A stretch of 64,000 nucleotides of DNA, from positions 65,753 to 129,752 of the forward strand of contig JBBACY010000003.1 in assembly GCA_041656735.1 (NCBI GenBank). The letters run 5' to 3'. Below the pieces are notes generated by a model. The model was given only the letters and a program-made list of their open reading frames with translations, made no database searches and was not told the origin of the DNA. Positions 10,101 through 19,100 of this stretch are shown piece after piece. The position numbers and the translations under genes are program-made. Every line of letters starts with the position of its first letter. Within the stretch, counting starts at the first letter, position 1. Source of the DNA: Perlabentimonas sp041656735 (GTDB taxonomy: Bacteria > Bacteroidota > Bacteroidia > Bacteroidales > Tenuifilaceae).

Positions 10101-10983
10101 CGAGCCCTTTGTATTTAAATCGAGACCAAATATCATATATCGAGGACGCTCAACCCTAAAGAACGGTGCTTTTAGTGCCAAGTTTATTGTTCCCAAAGAT
10201 ATTATGTATAGTTACGGGAATGGTCGTTTTAGCTTATTTGCAAAGGGAGTGTCCGAAAGTTTTGCAGGCGTTTTTGAGAGTTTTGTAGTTGGGGGCATTA
10301 GTACTAATGCGGGCAGCGATACACAGGGACCTGATATTAAGATTTTTTTGAATACCGAAAGTTTTGTTAGCGGAGGTGTAACCGATGCAAATCCAAAGTT
10401 GATAATCCATCTAACCGATAGTTCAGGGGTGAACACAACTGGGGTGGGAATTGGGCATGATTTAACGGCTACCCTTACTGGCGAAAAGGAAACGACCTAT
10501 ATACTAAACGACTACTATGTAAATGAGTTGGATAGCTATCAGCGGGGTACAGCGGAGTATCAATTGTCTAATTTGTCTCCAGGTCCCCATAAATTACGAG
10601 TAAAGGCGTGGGATGTTTTTAATAATAGTTCGGAGGCTGAAATTGATTTTGTTGTAAAAAGTGCTGAAAACTTTACCCTTTTGCATGTACTAAATTATCC
10701 TAACCCTTTTACATCAACCACAGGGTTTTATTTTGAGCATAATCAACCTTACGAAGATTTTGATGTTCTAATACAAATCTTTAGCCCATCGGGGAAACTG
10801 GTTAAAAGTATTGAACACTATGTTGCAGGGCAAGGTAACTACCGTGTGGGACCAATTACGTGGGATGGGCTAGATGATTTTGGCGATAGAATTGGGCGAG
10901 GAGTCTACTTTTACAGACTAAAGGTGAAAATGGGCAGTGGTAAGGTTGCATGTGCCTATCAGAAGCTAGTTTTATTAAAATGA
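7150..10983 (+). CDS. porU: Type IX secretion system sortase PorU (C25 family)
   Basis: A 1277-residue exported protein (signal peptide MFKNLAAISLFFIVFQSGVAQ). PorU is the cell-surface sortase that cleaves T9SS C-terminal signals and attaches cargo to A-LPS. The gingipain-like C25 domain covers roughly residues 540-920: LLLFGDGSYDN, then the catalytic His783 in YVGHANAEW and catalytic Cys817 in VTATCEYSRFDD. A C-terminal sorting-type domain ends the protein (LNYPNPFTSTTGF, WDGLDDFGDRIGRGVYFY). The length fits Bacteroidales and Flavobacterium PorU (about 1150-1300). porV follows by 74 bases and gldJ/porP-like diverge upstream, so secretion genes cluster here. Confidence 0.96.
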   Translation: MFKNLAAISLFFIVFQSGVAQSYKRTIEWPPDSLSKSNLNQKGANNQPLGSFLWFEEGVHYPNPITMLPYYGETIPISTVSINNVDVQVVSKTFVPLNDNEKSALKHISIDTIESQKLIAEVFCSRGKYFLQYILPTIAVNSANGQVEKLVSFSLVIQQNTNFISTIKSNVKYASQSVLSSGSWQKISVKQTGIYKISYTELLDMGFSNVDNITIWGHDGKQLSLWNSDASLDDLIQIPIYVAKGDDGVFNQGDYIYFFAQGPTVWEYDNDEQLFLHQIHNFASEIRYFITTSVEGKKRVGNLPDITVPVTKWSTSFDALMFFEKNDTNLIKSGRQWFGEAFDVYTSRSFSTGLAHPVENGTAKVKINAAARSSVASSYSLKANGIFVGSISIPAVNTASQYSNFAAQASQLFNFSHTKNELQLELTYNKPTLAAKGWLDYITVNARQRLVLKEDQLLFRDINSTGQNEITQFSIDNIKGNVMVWDVTDFFAPQIVPSTQSGTSISFKAQTDVLRKFVVFLPSKAMSVKTLGAVPNQNIHGKPQPEMVIVAHPNFMSQAQELSDIHREQSGLKTLVVSTEQVYNEFSSGNPDVASIRNMMRMFYRRSITDADMPRYLLLFGDGSYDNRENRNSSLIPTFQSENSLHVTSSFVSDDFFGLLDDNEGEATGLLDIGIGRIPCSSTEQANVAISKIRQYLSSSSVGAWNTQLCFIGDDGDGNLHMRDADLHAQFVENNYPHYNIDKIYFDSFPLESASQGDRYPGVTTAINTRANQGALIINYVGHANAEWLAHEQVLKISDIQSWRNFNRLSLFVTATCEYSRFDDLTKTSAGEHALFAPQGGSVALVSTSRVVYANPNFTLNRNFLKQVFAERTETLPSDIGKHYRLGDVVRLAKIITGGQINKRNFLLLGDPALQLHYSVGDIGISTINHSPVGENIDTLKALSRVDIEGNVIVPKQDELFGGEMEFALFDKSKTQTTLGNTGNEPFVFKSRPNIIYRGRSTLKNGAFSAKFIVPKDIMYSYGNGRFSLFAKGVSESFAGVFESFVVGGISTNAGSDTQGPDIKIFLNTESFVSGGVTDANPKLIIHLTDSSGVNTTGVGIGHDLTATLTGEKETTYILNDYYVNELDSYQRGTAEYQLSNLSPGPHKLRVKAWDVFNNSSEAEIDFVVKSAENFTLLHVLNYPNPFTSTTGFYFEHNQPYEDFDVLIQIFSPSGKLVKSIEHYVAGQGNYRVGPITWDGLDDFGDRIGRGVYFYRLKVKMGSGKVACAYQKLVLLK

Positions 10984-11028
10984 TTTGCTAGTATAATAAA
11001 ATTACTTTTTTATTGTTATCATTTAAGT

Positions 11029-11036
11029 TAGATTTG
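11029..11036 (+). promoter_or_regulatory. -7 element of porV
   Basis: TAGATTTG matches TAnnTTTG and lies 21 bases before the ATG at 11058. It suggests porV has its own start in addition to any read-through from porU, and argues against a start upstream of 11058. Confidence 0.5.
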
Positions 11037-11057
11037 TCAACCAAAATTTTTAAAACG

Positions 11058-12245
11058 ATGATTAAAAAATATTTTGCACTACTTCTTTTGCCCATACTAT
11101 TCTTCTTTAATAGTGCACAGGCACAAACCGAGGAGGATTTAAGTTTCTTAGAAGGATTAAATGCATTGAGTGTAGCTGTTCCTTTCTTATTAATAGCCCC
11201 CGACTCGAGAGCTGCAGCAATGGGTGATGTTGGGGCAGCTAGCACACCCGACGCCAATAGTCAGCATTGGAATCCCGCCAAATATGCTTTTATCTCAAAA
11301 GATAAGGGTATTTCGTACTCATATACACCCTGGCTAAATAACCTTATTAAGGATATGGACTTGAATTACCTAGTTGGGTACTATCGCTTTGATGATAAGC
11401 AGGTAATAAGTGCATCAATGCTTTACTTCTCAATGGGTACCATAATTTTCACAGACGATCAGGGTACAAAATTGCTTGACCATAATGCAAACGAGTTCTC
11501 TTTAGATATGGCTTACTCGCGTAAGTTTTCGGAGAAAATAGCCGGAAGTATTGGGTTTAGGTACATTCGCTCCGATTTAACAGGTGGCTTTGCACAGCAG
11601 GGACAACCTGTAGCCAAGGCTGGAAATTCGGTGGCGGCCGATATTTCTATGTATTACGAAACGCCTTTAAATATTAGCGATAAGGCTTCGCAACTTGCTT
11701 TCGGATTTAATATTTCAAATATAGGTTCTAAAATTTCATACAACGAGGAGCCAATTAAACAGTTTATCCCTACCAATCTTCGTGTAGGTGGTCGTTTTTC
11801 TGTTGATATGGATATGTATAATAAACTTTCATTTATTGTTGATGCCAACAAGCTACTCGTTCCAACTCCTCCAATTTATGATATTATAACTAACGAAATT
11901 CAGTATGGATATGATTCTGATGTCCCTCTAATTACAGGAATGTTCCAGTCGTTTTATGATGCACCTGGTGGTTTTCGCGAAGAGATAAGAGAAATTAGTT
12001 TGGCTGGTGGACTTGAGTATGTTTACGCCGGGCAGTTCGCATTAAGGGCTGGTTACTTTGGAGAGCATTCAACAAAGGGGAATAGGAAATATTTTACCAT
12101 TGGGGCGGGAGTGAAATACAATGTTTTTAATCTCGATTTTGCATACCTCATTCCTACTGCTGGTCAATCTAACCCCTTAGCTAATACCTTTAGATTTACG
12201 CTGGGGTTCGATTTTGAACCAGCACGCAAGGGCAAGAAAAAATAG
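11058..12245 (+). CDS. porV: Type IX secretion outer-membrane protein PorV
   Basis: 395 residues: signal peptide MIKKYFALLLLPILFFFNSAQAQ, then the PorV hallmark AVPFLLIAPDSRAAAMGDVG followed by ASTPDANSQHWNPAKYAF, and a FadL-like beta-barrel ending in a strand (FTLGFDFEPARKGKKK). PorV shuttles cargo from the SprA translocon to the PorU sortase in the attachment complex. The ATG at 11058 begins the signal peptide; the frame is open a little further upstream but crosses a -7 promoter box. Adjacent porU fits the known PorU-PorV partnership. ispF starts 7 bases downstream. Confidence 0.95.
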   Translation: MIKKYFALLLLPILFFFNSAQAQTEEDLSFLEGLNALSVAVPFLLIAPDSRAAAMGDVGAASTPDANSQHWNPAKYAFISKDKGISYSYTPWLNNLIKDMDLNYLVGYYRFDDKQVISASMLYFSMGTIIFTDDQGTKLLDHNANEFSLDMAYSRKFSEKIAGSIGFRYIRSDLTGGFAQQGQPVAKAGNSVAADISMYYETPLNISDKASQLAFGFNISNIGSKISYNEEPIKQFIPTNLRVGGRFSVDMDMYNKLSFIVDANKLLVPTPPIYDIITNEIQYGYDSDVPLITGMFQSFYDAPGGFREEIREISLAGGLEYVYAGQFALRAGYFGEHSTKGNRKYFTIGAGVKYNVFNLDFAYLIPTAGQSNPLANTFRFTLGFDFEPARKGKKK

Positions 12246-12252
12246 TTTCAAT

Positions 12253-12738
12253 ATGAACTTTCGAATTGGCGTTGGTTATGATGTTCATAGGTTAGAGCCA
12301 GGCTACGATTTGTGGTTGGGTGGCTTAAAGGTTGAGCATAGTAAAGGATCTGTTGGGCACTCCGATGGCGATGTGCTTATACACGCCATTTGCGACGCAA
12401 TGTTAGGGGCAGCTGCACTTCGTGATATAGGCTACCATTTTCCAGATAACGACCCCCTGCTAAAGGGAGTTGATAGCAAGTTGCTGTTGAAGAAAACGCT
12501 TGCTATTGTGAGTAATGCTGGGTATGCTATTGGTAATATCGATTCGACCATTTGTTTGCAACAACCAAAAATAAAGGATTTAATACCCCTTATGCAGCAA
12601 GCCCTTGAGGCTATTTTAAGCCTTGAAGCTGGTACTTTATCAGTAAAAGCCACAACAACCGAAAGGCTTGGCTTTGTAGGTAGGGCGGAAGGCGTTTCGG
12701 CGTATGCCGTTGTGCTTCTGTACAAAAAAGTGAGGTAG
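12253..12738 (+). CDS. ispF: 2-C-methyl-D-erythritol 2,4-cyclodiphosphate synthase
   Basis: 161 residues, the standard IspF length. The metal-binding D-x-H is in GYDVHRLEPG, followed by SDGDVLIHAICDAMLGAAALRDIGYHFPD with the third metal His, and the C-terminal KATTTERLGFVGRAEG signature. It cyclises CDP-ME 2-phosphate in the methylerythritol phosphate route to isoprenoids. The ATG at 12253 lies 7 bases after the porV stop, so translation is likely coupled to porV mRNA. The neighbour reflects operon packing, not pathway: no other MEP gene is in view. Confidence 0.97.
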   Translation: MNFRIGVGYDVHRLEPGYDLWLGGLKVEHSKGSVGHSDGDVLIHAICDAMLGAAALRDIGYHFPDNDPLLKGVDSKLLLKKTLAIVSNAGYAIGNIDSTICLQQPKIKDLIPLMQQALEAILSLEAGTLSVKATTTERLGFVGRAEGVSAYAVVLLYKKVR

Positions 12739-12832
12739 CTGAGATAGTTTCAGCCTACAAGTTTTCGGGTTAACGTGCTGTTTTATAGAGCTGTGAAGCA
12801 ATATTTGTGCTCAGTGAAATAATTCACTATTG

Positions 12833-13666
12833 CTATTCAATTAGCCTTATGCAGTTCTCTTCAATAGTAATAAGTTTTGCTTTGTATAATCCACCAATGG
12901 CCTTTTTAAATACTTTTTTGCTTATTCCAAGGTGCGCATAAATTTCCTGAGGATCGCTTTTGTCCGAAAGTCTTATAATTCCATTGTTTTTTTCTAACTT
13001 GTCGAGTAGCGATTGTGCTATCTCGTCAACCTTTTCGAAACCAGGTTTTTGAAGAACGAGATCAATCTTCTCATCCTCTCTAATCTTTTTAATATACCCT
13101 TTAATACGTTTGCCCTGGTTTAAGTGCCTAAAAATTTCATTTTCGTAAATAACACCCCAATGGGCATTGTTTATTATGGCGCTAAAGCCAAGGTCTGTTT
13201 TGTTGTATATCAGTAGGTCAACCTCTTGTCCAACCTCATAGTCTGGTGGGGTATTGTCTAAAAACTTTTCAATTTTTGCCGATGCCGCCAACCTGTCGGT
13301 TTCAAAATCGATGTATAATCCTACTATGTACCATTTGTCCTCTTCCATTCGCATTTTCTGTTCGCGAAATGGAACAAAAATATCTTTAGATAAACCCCAA
13401 TCGAGGAATGCGCCAGCATGGGTAACCGACACAACTTGTAGCTGGGCTATTTCGCCAAGCTGTATTTTTGGTGTTTCGGTAGTGGCAATAATTCGATCTT
13501 CCGAATCGTAGTAAATAAAAACGTCTATAAAATCTTCGACTTCAGTGTTCTCTGGCACGTACCGGCGGGGTATAAGAATTTCTCCGTGTTCACCACCATC
13601 GAGATAGCAACCTATGCTAACTACTTTTACAACTCGTAGGTTGTTGATTTTACCAATATATGCCAT
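12833..13666 (-). CDS. S1-domain RNA-binding protein, CvfB/YitL family
   Basis: 277 residues with tandem OB/S1-like modules (IGKINNLRVVKVVSIGCYLDGG, then LQVVSVTHAGAFLDWG, then a third region around GQEVDLLIYNK) and a C-terminal winged helix (IRLSDKSDPQEIYAHLGISKK). This matches the CvfB (conserved virulence factor B) family, which binds RNA and affects gene expression in Staphylococcus; its role in Bacteroidota is not established. It converges with ispF across a 94-base gap with only a weak 6-bp hairpin (12813-12828). Start is the ATG at 13664-13666. Confidence 0.85.
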   Translation of the reverse strand: MAYIGKINNLRVVKVVSIGCYLDGGEHGEILIPRRYVPENTEVEDFIDVFIYYDSEDRIIATTETPKIQLGEIAQLQVVSVTHAGAFLDWGLSKDIFVPFREQKMRMEEDKWYIVGLYIDFETDRLAASAKIEKFLDNTPPDYEVGQEVDLLIYNKTDLGFSAIINNAHWGVIYENEIFRHLNQGKRIKGYIKKIREDEKIDLVLQKPGFEKVDEIAQSLLDKLEKNNGIIRLSDKSDPQEIYAHLGISKKVFKKAIGGLYKAKLITIEENCIRLIE

Positions 13667-13692
13667 GTATGTAGTTTTTTGGTGTTCTTTCG

Positions 13693-14091
13693 TTAGTATC
13701 GTCTAAAAATTGCCTCGACCTGTGGGTTTGAAGCCGACGAGCCTGAGTATGAAAATGTCCAATAAATAGCGCTAAAATCTCTCTCAATATGGCCCGTTCC
13801 GTTAAAAGTATCGTATGTGTTTGTGCCGAAAAGAGTAATTAGCGTGTCAGAAATGGTTGCGTAGGTTTCATTTCCAAAGCCAGTGTTGTAAAAATTGTAT
13901 AGTTGTATAGTTAATGAATCGGGTCCGAAATAGTCAATGCTAACGTTATACTGCCTGCTAGTGTTATATTCAAAACACATCCATGCACCTAGTATTGAAT
14001 TTTTTGGGTACGACGGCTTGTCTTTGCATGATGCCAACAGAAGCAATAGGCTAATGGCTATTAAGTGTATTTTGAATGATTTACATTGCAT
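13693..14091 (-). CDS. Hypothetical lipoprotein, 132 aa
   Basis: The ATG at 14089-14091 begins a short signal peptide with lipobox (FKIHLIAISLLLLLASC), so the mature protein should be lipidated at Cys and sit in the periplasm or outer membrane. The rest is rich in aromatics, Thr and Ser (GAWMCFEYN, IYWTFSYSGSSASNP), a composition like small lipocalin or lipoprotein folds. The opening SILGAW resembles the start of lipocalin-like domains. I do not recognise a family. A longer frame exists upstream but would bury the signal sequence. Confidence 0.6.
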   Translation of the reverse strand: MQCKSFKIHLIAISLLLLLASCKDKPSYPKNSILGAWMCFEYNTSRQYNVSIDYFGPDSLTIQLYNFYNTGFGNETYATISDTLITLFGTNTYDTFNGTGHIERDFSAIYWTFSYSGSSASNPQVEAIFRRY

Positions 14092-14148
14092 GCTGACTGT
14101 TTTATTTGGGATAAATATGTAAAACTTATTGAGTAAAAACAAATTTGA

Positions 14149-14559
14149 TTACCCAATAAACTTGTACTTTATCGTTTGTTTTAGGCTGGGATGCAGGCTG
14201 TTGGCTACTGGGCACTCTTTTGCAGCTAGTTCAAGCAGTCCGCGTTCTTTTGCAGAGTAGTTATTGTGCGGGAAGGTAAGCTCAACAATAACTTCAACCA
14301 CCCTTCGGGGGTTGGTTCCCATAATTTTAGTAATTGCAACTTTGGTTCCATCAATATTAAAACCGTGGGTTCGGGCAGATATTCCCATAATGGTTAACAT
14401 GCATGAGCCTAGTGATGTTGCAAGTAAATCGGTGGGCGAAAAATATTCGCCTTTACCCTGATTGTCGGGCGGCGCATCGGTAGTTAGCTTATTGCCCGAT
14501 AGTGTGTGTACTGCTTCGGTACGAAGTTCTCCGAGGTAAACAATGCTTGATGTTTGCAT
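14149..14559 (-). CDS. OsmC family peroxiredoxin-like protein
   Basis: 136 residues with the OsmC fold and both redox cysteines: LLATSLGSCMLTIMG and ELAAKECPVANSLHP. OsmC/Ohr proteins reduce organic hydroperoxides through this thiol pair in the cytoplasm. The sequence is nearer the YhfA-like branch than Ohr, because it keeps the short C-P-V-A-N-S-L motif. Specific substrate unknown. It stands alone, with the gdhA terminator between it and gdhA. Confidence 0.88.
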   Translation of the reverse strand: MQTSSIVYLGELRTEAVHTLSGNKLTTDAPPDNQGKGEYFSPTDLLATSLGSCMLTIMGISARTHGFNIDGTKVAITKIMGTNPRRVVEVIVELTFPHNNYSAKERGLLELAAKECPVANSLHPSLKQTIKYKFIG

Positions 14560-14599
14560 ACACTTATTGATTAGTTGATTTTTGAATGGTTTTGAAGTA

Positions 14600-14607
14600 C
14601 AAAAATA
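14600..14607 (-). promoter_or_regulatory. -7 element of the osmC-like gene
   Basis: On the minus strand this reads TATTTTTG, a full TAnnTTTG match, about 40 bases before the ATG at 14559. No good -33 element is visible. Confidence 0.4.
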
Positions 14608-14638
14608 GTTATCTTTTTTAGTTTATTTGTAGTTCAAT

Positions 14639-14668
14639 AAAAAAGGGGAGCAAAAGCACCCCTTTTTT
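14639..14668 (-). terminator. Rho-independent terminator of gdhA
   Basis: A10-type stem AAAAAAGGGG (14639-14648) pairs with CCCCTTTTTT (14659-14668), with one inner mismatch and a small GC-closed AAAA loop. It lies 24 bases beyond the gdhA stop on the minus strand. Confidence 0.85.
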
Positions 14669-14691
14669 AATATTATTATGGTAAGCTATGC

Positions 14692-16032
14692 TTACATAAC
14701 TAGGCCAAGATCGCACATTGCGTTGGCAACCTTCATAAAGCCAGCAATGTTTGCACCATTAACGTAATTGATGTAACCATCAGTACCAGTACCGTGTGTA
14801 ACGCAAGCAGTATGGATGTTTTCCATAATTTGCTTAAGTTTAGCGTCAACCTCTTCGCGTGTCCAAGCTAGTTTTTGGCTGTTTTGAGTCATCTCAAGGC
14901 CAGAAGTAGCAACACCACCAGCGTTAACTGCTTTACCAGGAGCAAAATTAATTTTACTCTTAATAAAAGCACTAATAGCTTCTGGAGTACAACCCATGTT
15001 AGAAACTTCAGCAACAGTAGTTACACCATTTTTAATAAGTGTAGCAGCGTCGTCGCCATTAAGCTCGTTTTGGATAGCACAAGGCATAGCAATATCAACC
15101 TTTACTTCCCAAGGTTTTTTACCAGCAACAAATTTAGAACCAGGGAATTTTTTAGCGTAAGGCTCAACTATATCTTGGTTAGAAGTACGAAGCTCTACCA
15201 TATAATCGATTTTTTCGCCGCTAACACCTGCTTCATCGTAGATATAACCATCAGGACCAGAAATAGCAACAACTTTACCACCTAGTTCGGTTGCTTTTAG
15301 GGCAGCACCCCATGCAACGTTACCAAAACCAGAAATAGCAATAGTTTTACCTTTAATACTAGATTTAGCTGTTTTAAGCATATGGTCAAGGAAATAAACA
15401 GCACCAAAACCAGTAGCCTCAGGACGAATTAGAGATCCACCCCAATTTAAACCTTTACCAGTGAAAACACCAGTGTGGTTGCCAGCAAGTTTTTTGTACA
15501 TTCCGTACATATAACCAACTTCGCGAGCACCAACACCTATATCACCTGCAGGAACGTCGGTTTCTGCACCAATATGTTTCCATAGCTCAAGCATAAATGC
15601 TTGACAGAAACGCATAATTTCATTGTCGCTGCGGCCTTTGGCATTGAAGTCAGAACCACCTTTACCACCACCCATAGGTAGAGTAGTTAAAGCGTTCTTG
15701 AAAGTTTGCTCAAATCCTAAAAATTTAAGAGAAGAAAGAGTTACACTAGGGTGGAAACGGATTCCGCCTTTGTATGGGCCAATGGCACCGTTAAACTGCA
15801 CGCGGTAACCAATGTTCACATGAATGTTACCCTCATCGTCTGCCCAAGGCACCTTAAAAATAAATACGCGATCGGGTTCAACAATGCGCTCCATAATTTT
15901 GTGAGCTTCGAACTTTGGGTTCTTGTTGTAAACATCTTGAACAGATTCAACTACCTCGTGAACAGCTTGTAAAAACTCTTTCTCACCAGGGTGCCTCTTT
16001 TCAAGGTCGGCCATAATTTTTTTTGCATCCAT
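14692..16032 (-). CDS. gdhA: NADP-specific glutamate dehydrogenase
   Basis: 446 residues, the size of hexameric small-type GDH. It interconverts glutamate with 2-oxoglutarate and ammonia. Visible signatures: the substrate region with catalytic lysines in PMGGGKGGSDFNAKG, the conserved ETDVPAGDIGVGAREVGYMYG, and the Rossmann fold TIAISGFGNVAWGAALKA. The long insert and K-G-x-S-D-F favour the NADP-linked biosynthetic class (E. coli GdhA type), the usual ammonia-assimilation route in Bacteroidales. It is monocistronic, with its own terminator at 14639-14668 and 155 bases of leader before the PEP-binding gene's stop. Confidence 0.96.
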   Translation of the reverse strand: MDAKKIMADLEKRHPGEKEFLQAVHEVVESVQDVYNKNPKFEAHKIMERIVEPDRVFIFKVPWADDEGNIHVNIGYRVQFNGAIGPYKGGIRFHPSVTLSSLKFLGFEQTFKNALTTLPMGGGKGGSDFNAKGRSDNEIMRFCQAFMLELWKHIGAETDVPAGDIGVGAREVGYMYGMYKKLAGNHTGVFTGKGLNWGGSLIRPEATGFGAVYFLDHMLKTAKSSIKGKTIAISGFGNVAWGAALKATELGGKVVAISGPDGYIYDEAGVSGEKIDYMVELRTSNQDIVEPYAKKFPGSKFVAGKKPWEVKVDIAMPCAIQNELNGDDAATLIKNGVTTVAEVSNMGCTPEAISAFIKSKINFAPGKAVNAGGVATSGLEMTQNSQKLAWTREEVDAKLKQIMENIHTACVTHGTGTDGYINYVNGANIAGFMKVANAMCDLGLVM

Positions 16033-16187
16033 TTCTGAAACGATTTAAGTGAATATAATAAGATAAAATCATTATTACCAGTATGGGTTTTCCACCCATT
16101 TGTAAGCAGCTGTAAATTTCAGGTTAATAAATGAATTATCAAAGAAAATGCATTGTATAAATATATGATGTTAAACAGGTTTAAGGG

Positions 16188-19100
16188 TTACGGCTTAGCA
16201 ATTTCAGTTCCTGTTAAGTTGAGTGTGTTGGGCTTGAACACAATTCCTTTGTTCTTTTTCCCATCTATATGGATTACTAGCGGAGATTCGAATTGGATGC
16301 ATCTAATGTATTCGGTTTCATAGTATGCAGGCTGGCTGTTTAGGAAATCGATATTGAATGTACCATCGTTTATGTATGGGTTAACGGTGAGGTAGCCCAC
16401 CCGAAAAGAGGTTAGGTTTTGAAAGAAGTGTGTTCCTTGGCTGGGATCTACTCTGAAATTTTTTAGGCCAGACTCAACAATTACTCTCGCCTCGGAAATT
16501 TGTGACCACTTAATGGGTATGCCCAGCCAGGGGTCGCTGCTGCCCCAACGACCAGGGCCAACCAGAACGTAGTTGCTTTTTTTTATGCGGAATTGCTCAT
16601 TTATTACTTCTACCTCAAGCGCAATGTCTTTGGTTTTTGCAGGATCAAACTTTTCGGGTTTAACGTATACAATATCGCAAATATCACTAAATTTACCATG
16701 CCCCAGAGCTGATTCGGAGTAAATAATTGAACTGTCTTCGCTCACTTCATCCCAATGAAAATCTTCTGTTGCCTCGTGTTCAACAATAGGCCTTATTTGT
16801 AAAAGATTAAATACTTGAGGCATATCGCGCGGTGTGTTCAGGTTGGCTGCAAACTCAATTTCCACAGGACAATTCATCTCTTTTTGGCCTATTTCGAGCA
16901 GATCTCGTAAAATATTTGCTAACGGAAAGGTATTGTACTTTAAGATATTGGCAAAAGTAACCAGCTTCTTTCCCTTTTGAAAATCTCCATCGACTATGGT
17001 TTGATTCTGAAAATCGAAGGTTGATGATACATTGTGAAAGTCAGTGAAGTATTCGGCTTCAGTAATGTCTAACTTTTTTATGTTTACTCCGTCGTCGGTT
17101 GAGGGGGTAAAACTTTCAGGGTTCATATCCAGCGCATAGAATGTTTTTTGGGTACTTTTTAGGGCCATATCGGGCTGCGATAGCTGGAGTATTTTTTTTG
17201 GGAATTTTGGCGAAAAGCGCAGTGAAACACCCCCCTCAACAATAAGTTTTCCTAAACCGTAGCCAATGGAGGCTATTCCGTGCTCGGTTTTTTCGGAGCC
17301 AACAGGATAAAAATTGATGGATCGAGCAACGCCCGATAGCGTGGGTAGAAAGTAGCTACCGTGTTGAGTTCCGCACACTTCTTGTATTATAATACCCATC
17401 TTCTCCTCGTCAATTACGTTGCTGGTTGCCAGCATGTAGGCTTTACTTGCTCTATAAAAAACCGAGGCATATACGCTTTTTATGGCCTGCTGAAGCATAC
17501 GTAGCATTAGCTGTTCGTTGGGTGTATGAGGTATCATATAGGTAGAGTAAATGCCAGCAAATGGCTGATAGTGTGAATCTTCCAGTTTGCTAGATGACCT
17601 GATGGCAAGGGGATGCTTCACATTTTGAATAACCACTTTTAGGTCTTCAATTAAATCTTCTGACAGCCTTGCTTCTAAGAATTTTTTTAGTATTCGTTCA
17701 TCCGAAGTATCAGAGACTCCAATTTTTGATAGATTATTCGACTCAATGAATTCGTCGAAATGGTCGGTGCTAATTACCACCGTGCGTGGAATGGCCAGCA
17801 CAACATTAGGGTACTTATTGTAAAAGTGGTTGTTTTTAATAGTGTTATTCACAAAGGCAAGCCCGCGAGCTTTACCGCCAATTGACCCGTTGCCTATGCG
17901 GGTAAAGAACTTGTAATCATCGAATCTATTCCTATCAAAGGTGGCGATAACGCCTTGGTTTTTACTTGTGCGGTAGGCTGAGATACCCTGATAGAGGAAC
18001 TTTCGGACATCGCCAATCGAGGGGAAGTCCACTGGCGATAGCGGCTTGAATAGTTGTCCAATTGCGAATAGTGCGCGAGCATTTAGCCACTTTGATAGGT
18101 GGTTGCGACTGGAGTGGTAAGCTAACGATTCGTCGGGGATGGTTAGTATAAGCTTTTGGAGCGCAGGCAAATCTTCGGCCCTGCCAACCTCTTTCATAGT
18201 TTTGGGGTCGTAAAAAACGAAATCATCGAAACCGAAATTTTCGATTATGTAATCGCGCAGATCAATATTGTATGACTGTGAGTATTTATGAAGGAAACCA
18301 ACGCCCAGCTCGTCGGCAAACTTTTTATTATCTTGGTTTGAACTTTGAATTAGTATTGGGGTGTTGCTATCATCGGCTTTAATATGTTGGCACAATTTTA
18401 TACCCGCTTTAACCTCTTGATCGCGTTTCTGGTTTATTTTAAAACTGGCATCTGTTATTACCCCAAGCACATTGTTTTTGTACTTGCCATAAAGAGCTAA
18501 AGCTTCGTCGTAGTTTTTTGCCAACAGTATTTTGGGACGCCCTCGCATGCGCAGAACTCGTTTATGCTCGGTAAGTGCTTCTTGCATAAAACTTCGAGCC
18601 TGGCGCATTATGGTTTTGTATAGCAATGGCATTATGGTTGAGTAGTACCTAACCGAGTCTTCGACAACAATAATACACTGAACGCCAATGGTTAGTATAT
18701 CATTTTCGGCGTTCATCTTGTCCTCAATTAGTTTGATAATTGCCAGCAGTAGATCCGCATTCCCAAGCCAACTGAAAATGTAATCGATACCTGAGAGGTC
18801 CTCTTTCTCAAGTCGAGCCGACACCTCACGCGAAAAGTGTGTTAGGATTGCAAGGGGCGTATTGGGCAGTAATTTTTTTATCTGCTTTGCCAGATCGAAA
18901 GTATCGACTTCACCAACGTTTAGCATTGATATAACTAGGTCGATTTTCTCCTCGCCATTTAAAATTTCAAGCGCCTCACTTGCCGAATGAGCCTGAATAA
19001 AGGTGGGTGGATATCGTAAACTTAGCGACGTGTACTCGTTGAATATTTGTTCGTCAATACGGCCGTCCTCTTCGAGCATAAAAGCATCGTAATGACTGCA

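Noticed and set aside
12813..12828. Hairpin AGTGAA-ATAA-TTCACT as a terminator between ispF and the S1 gene
   Set aside because: Only 6 bp, AT-rich, and no T-run; too weak to call.
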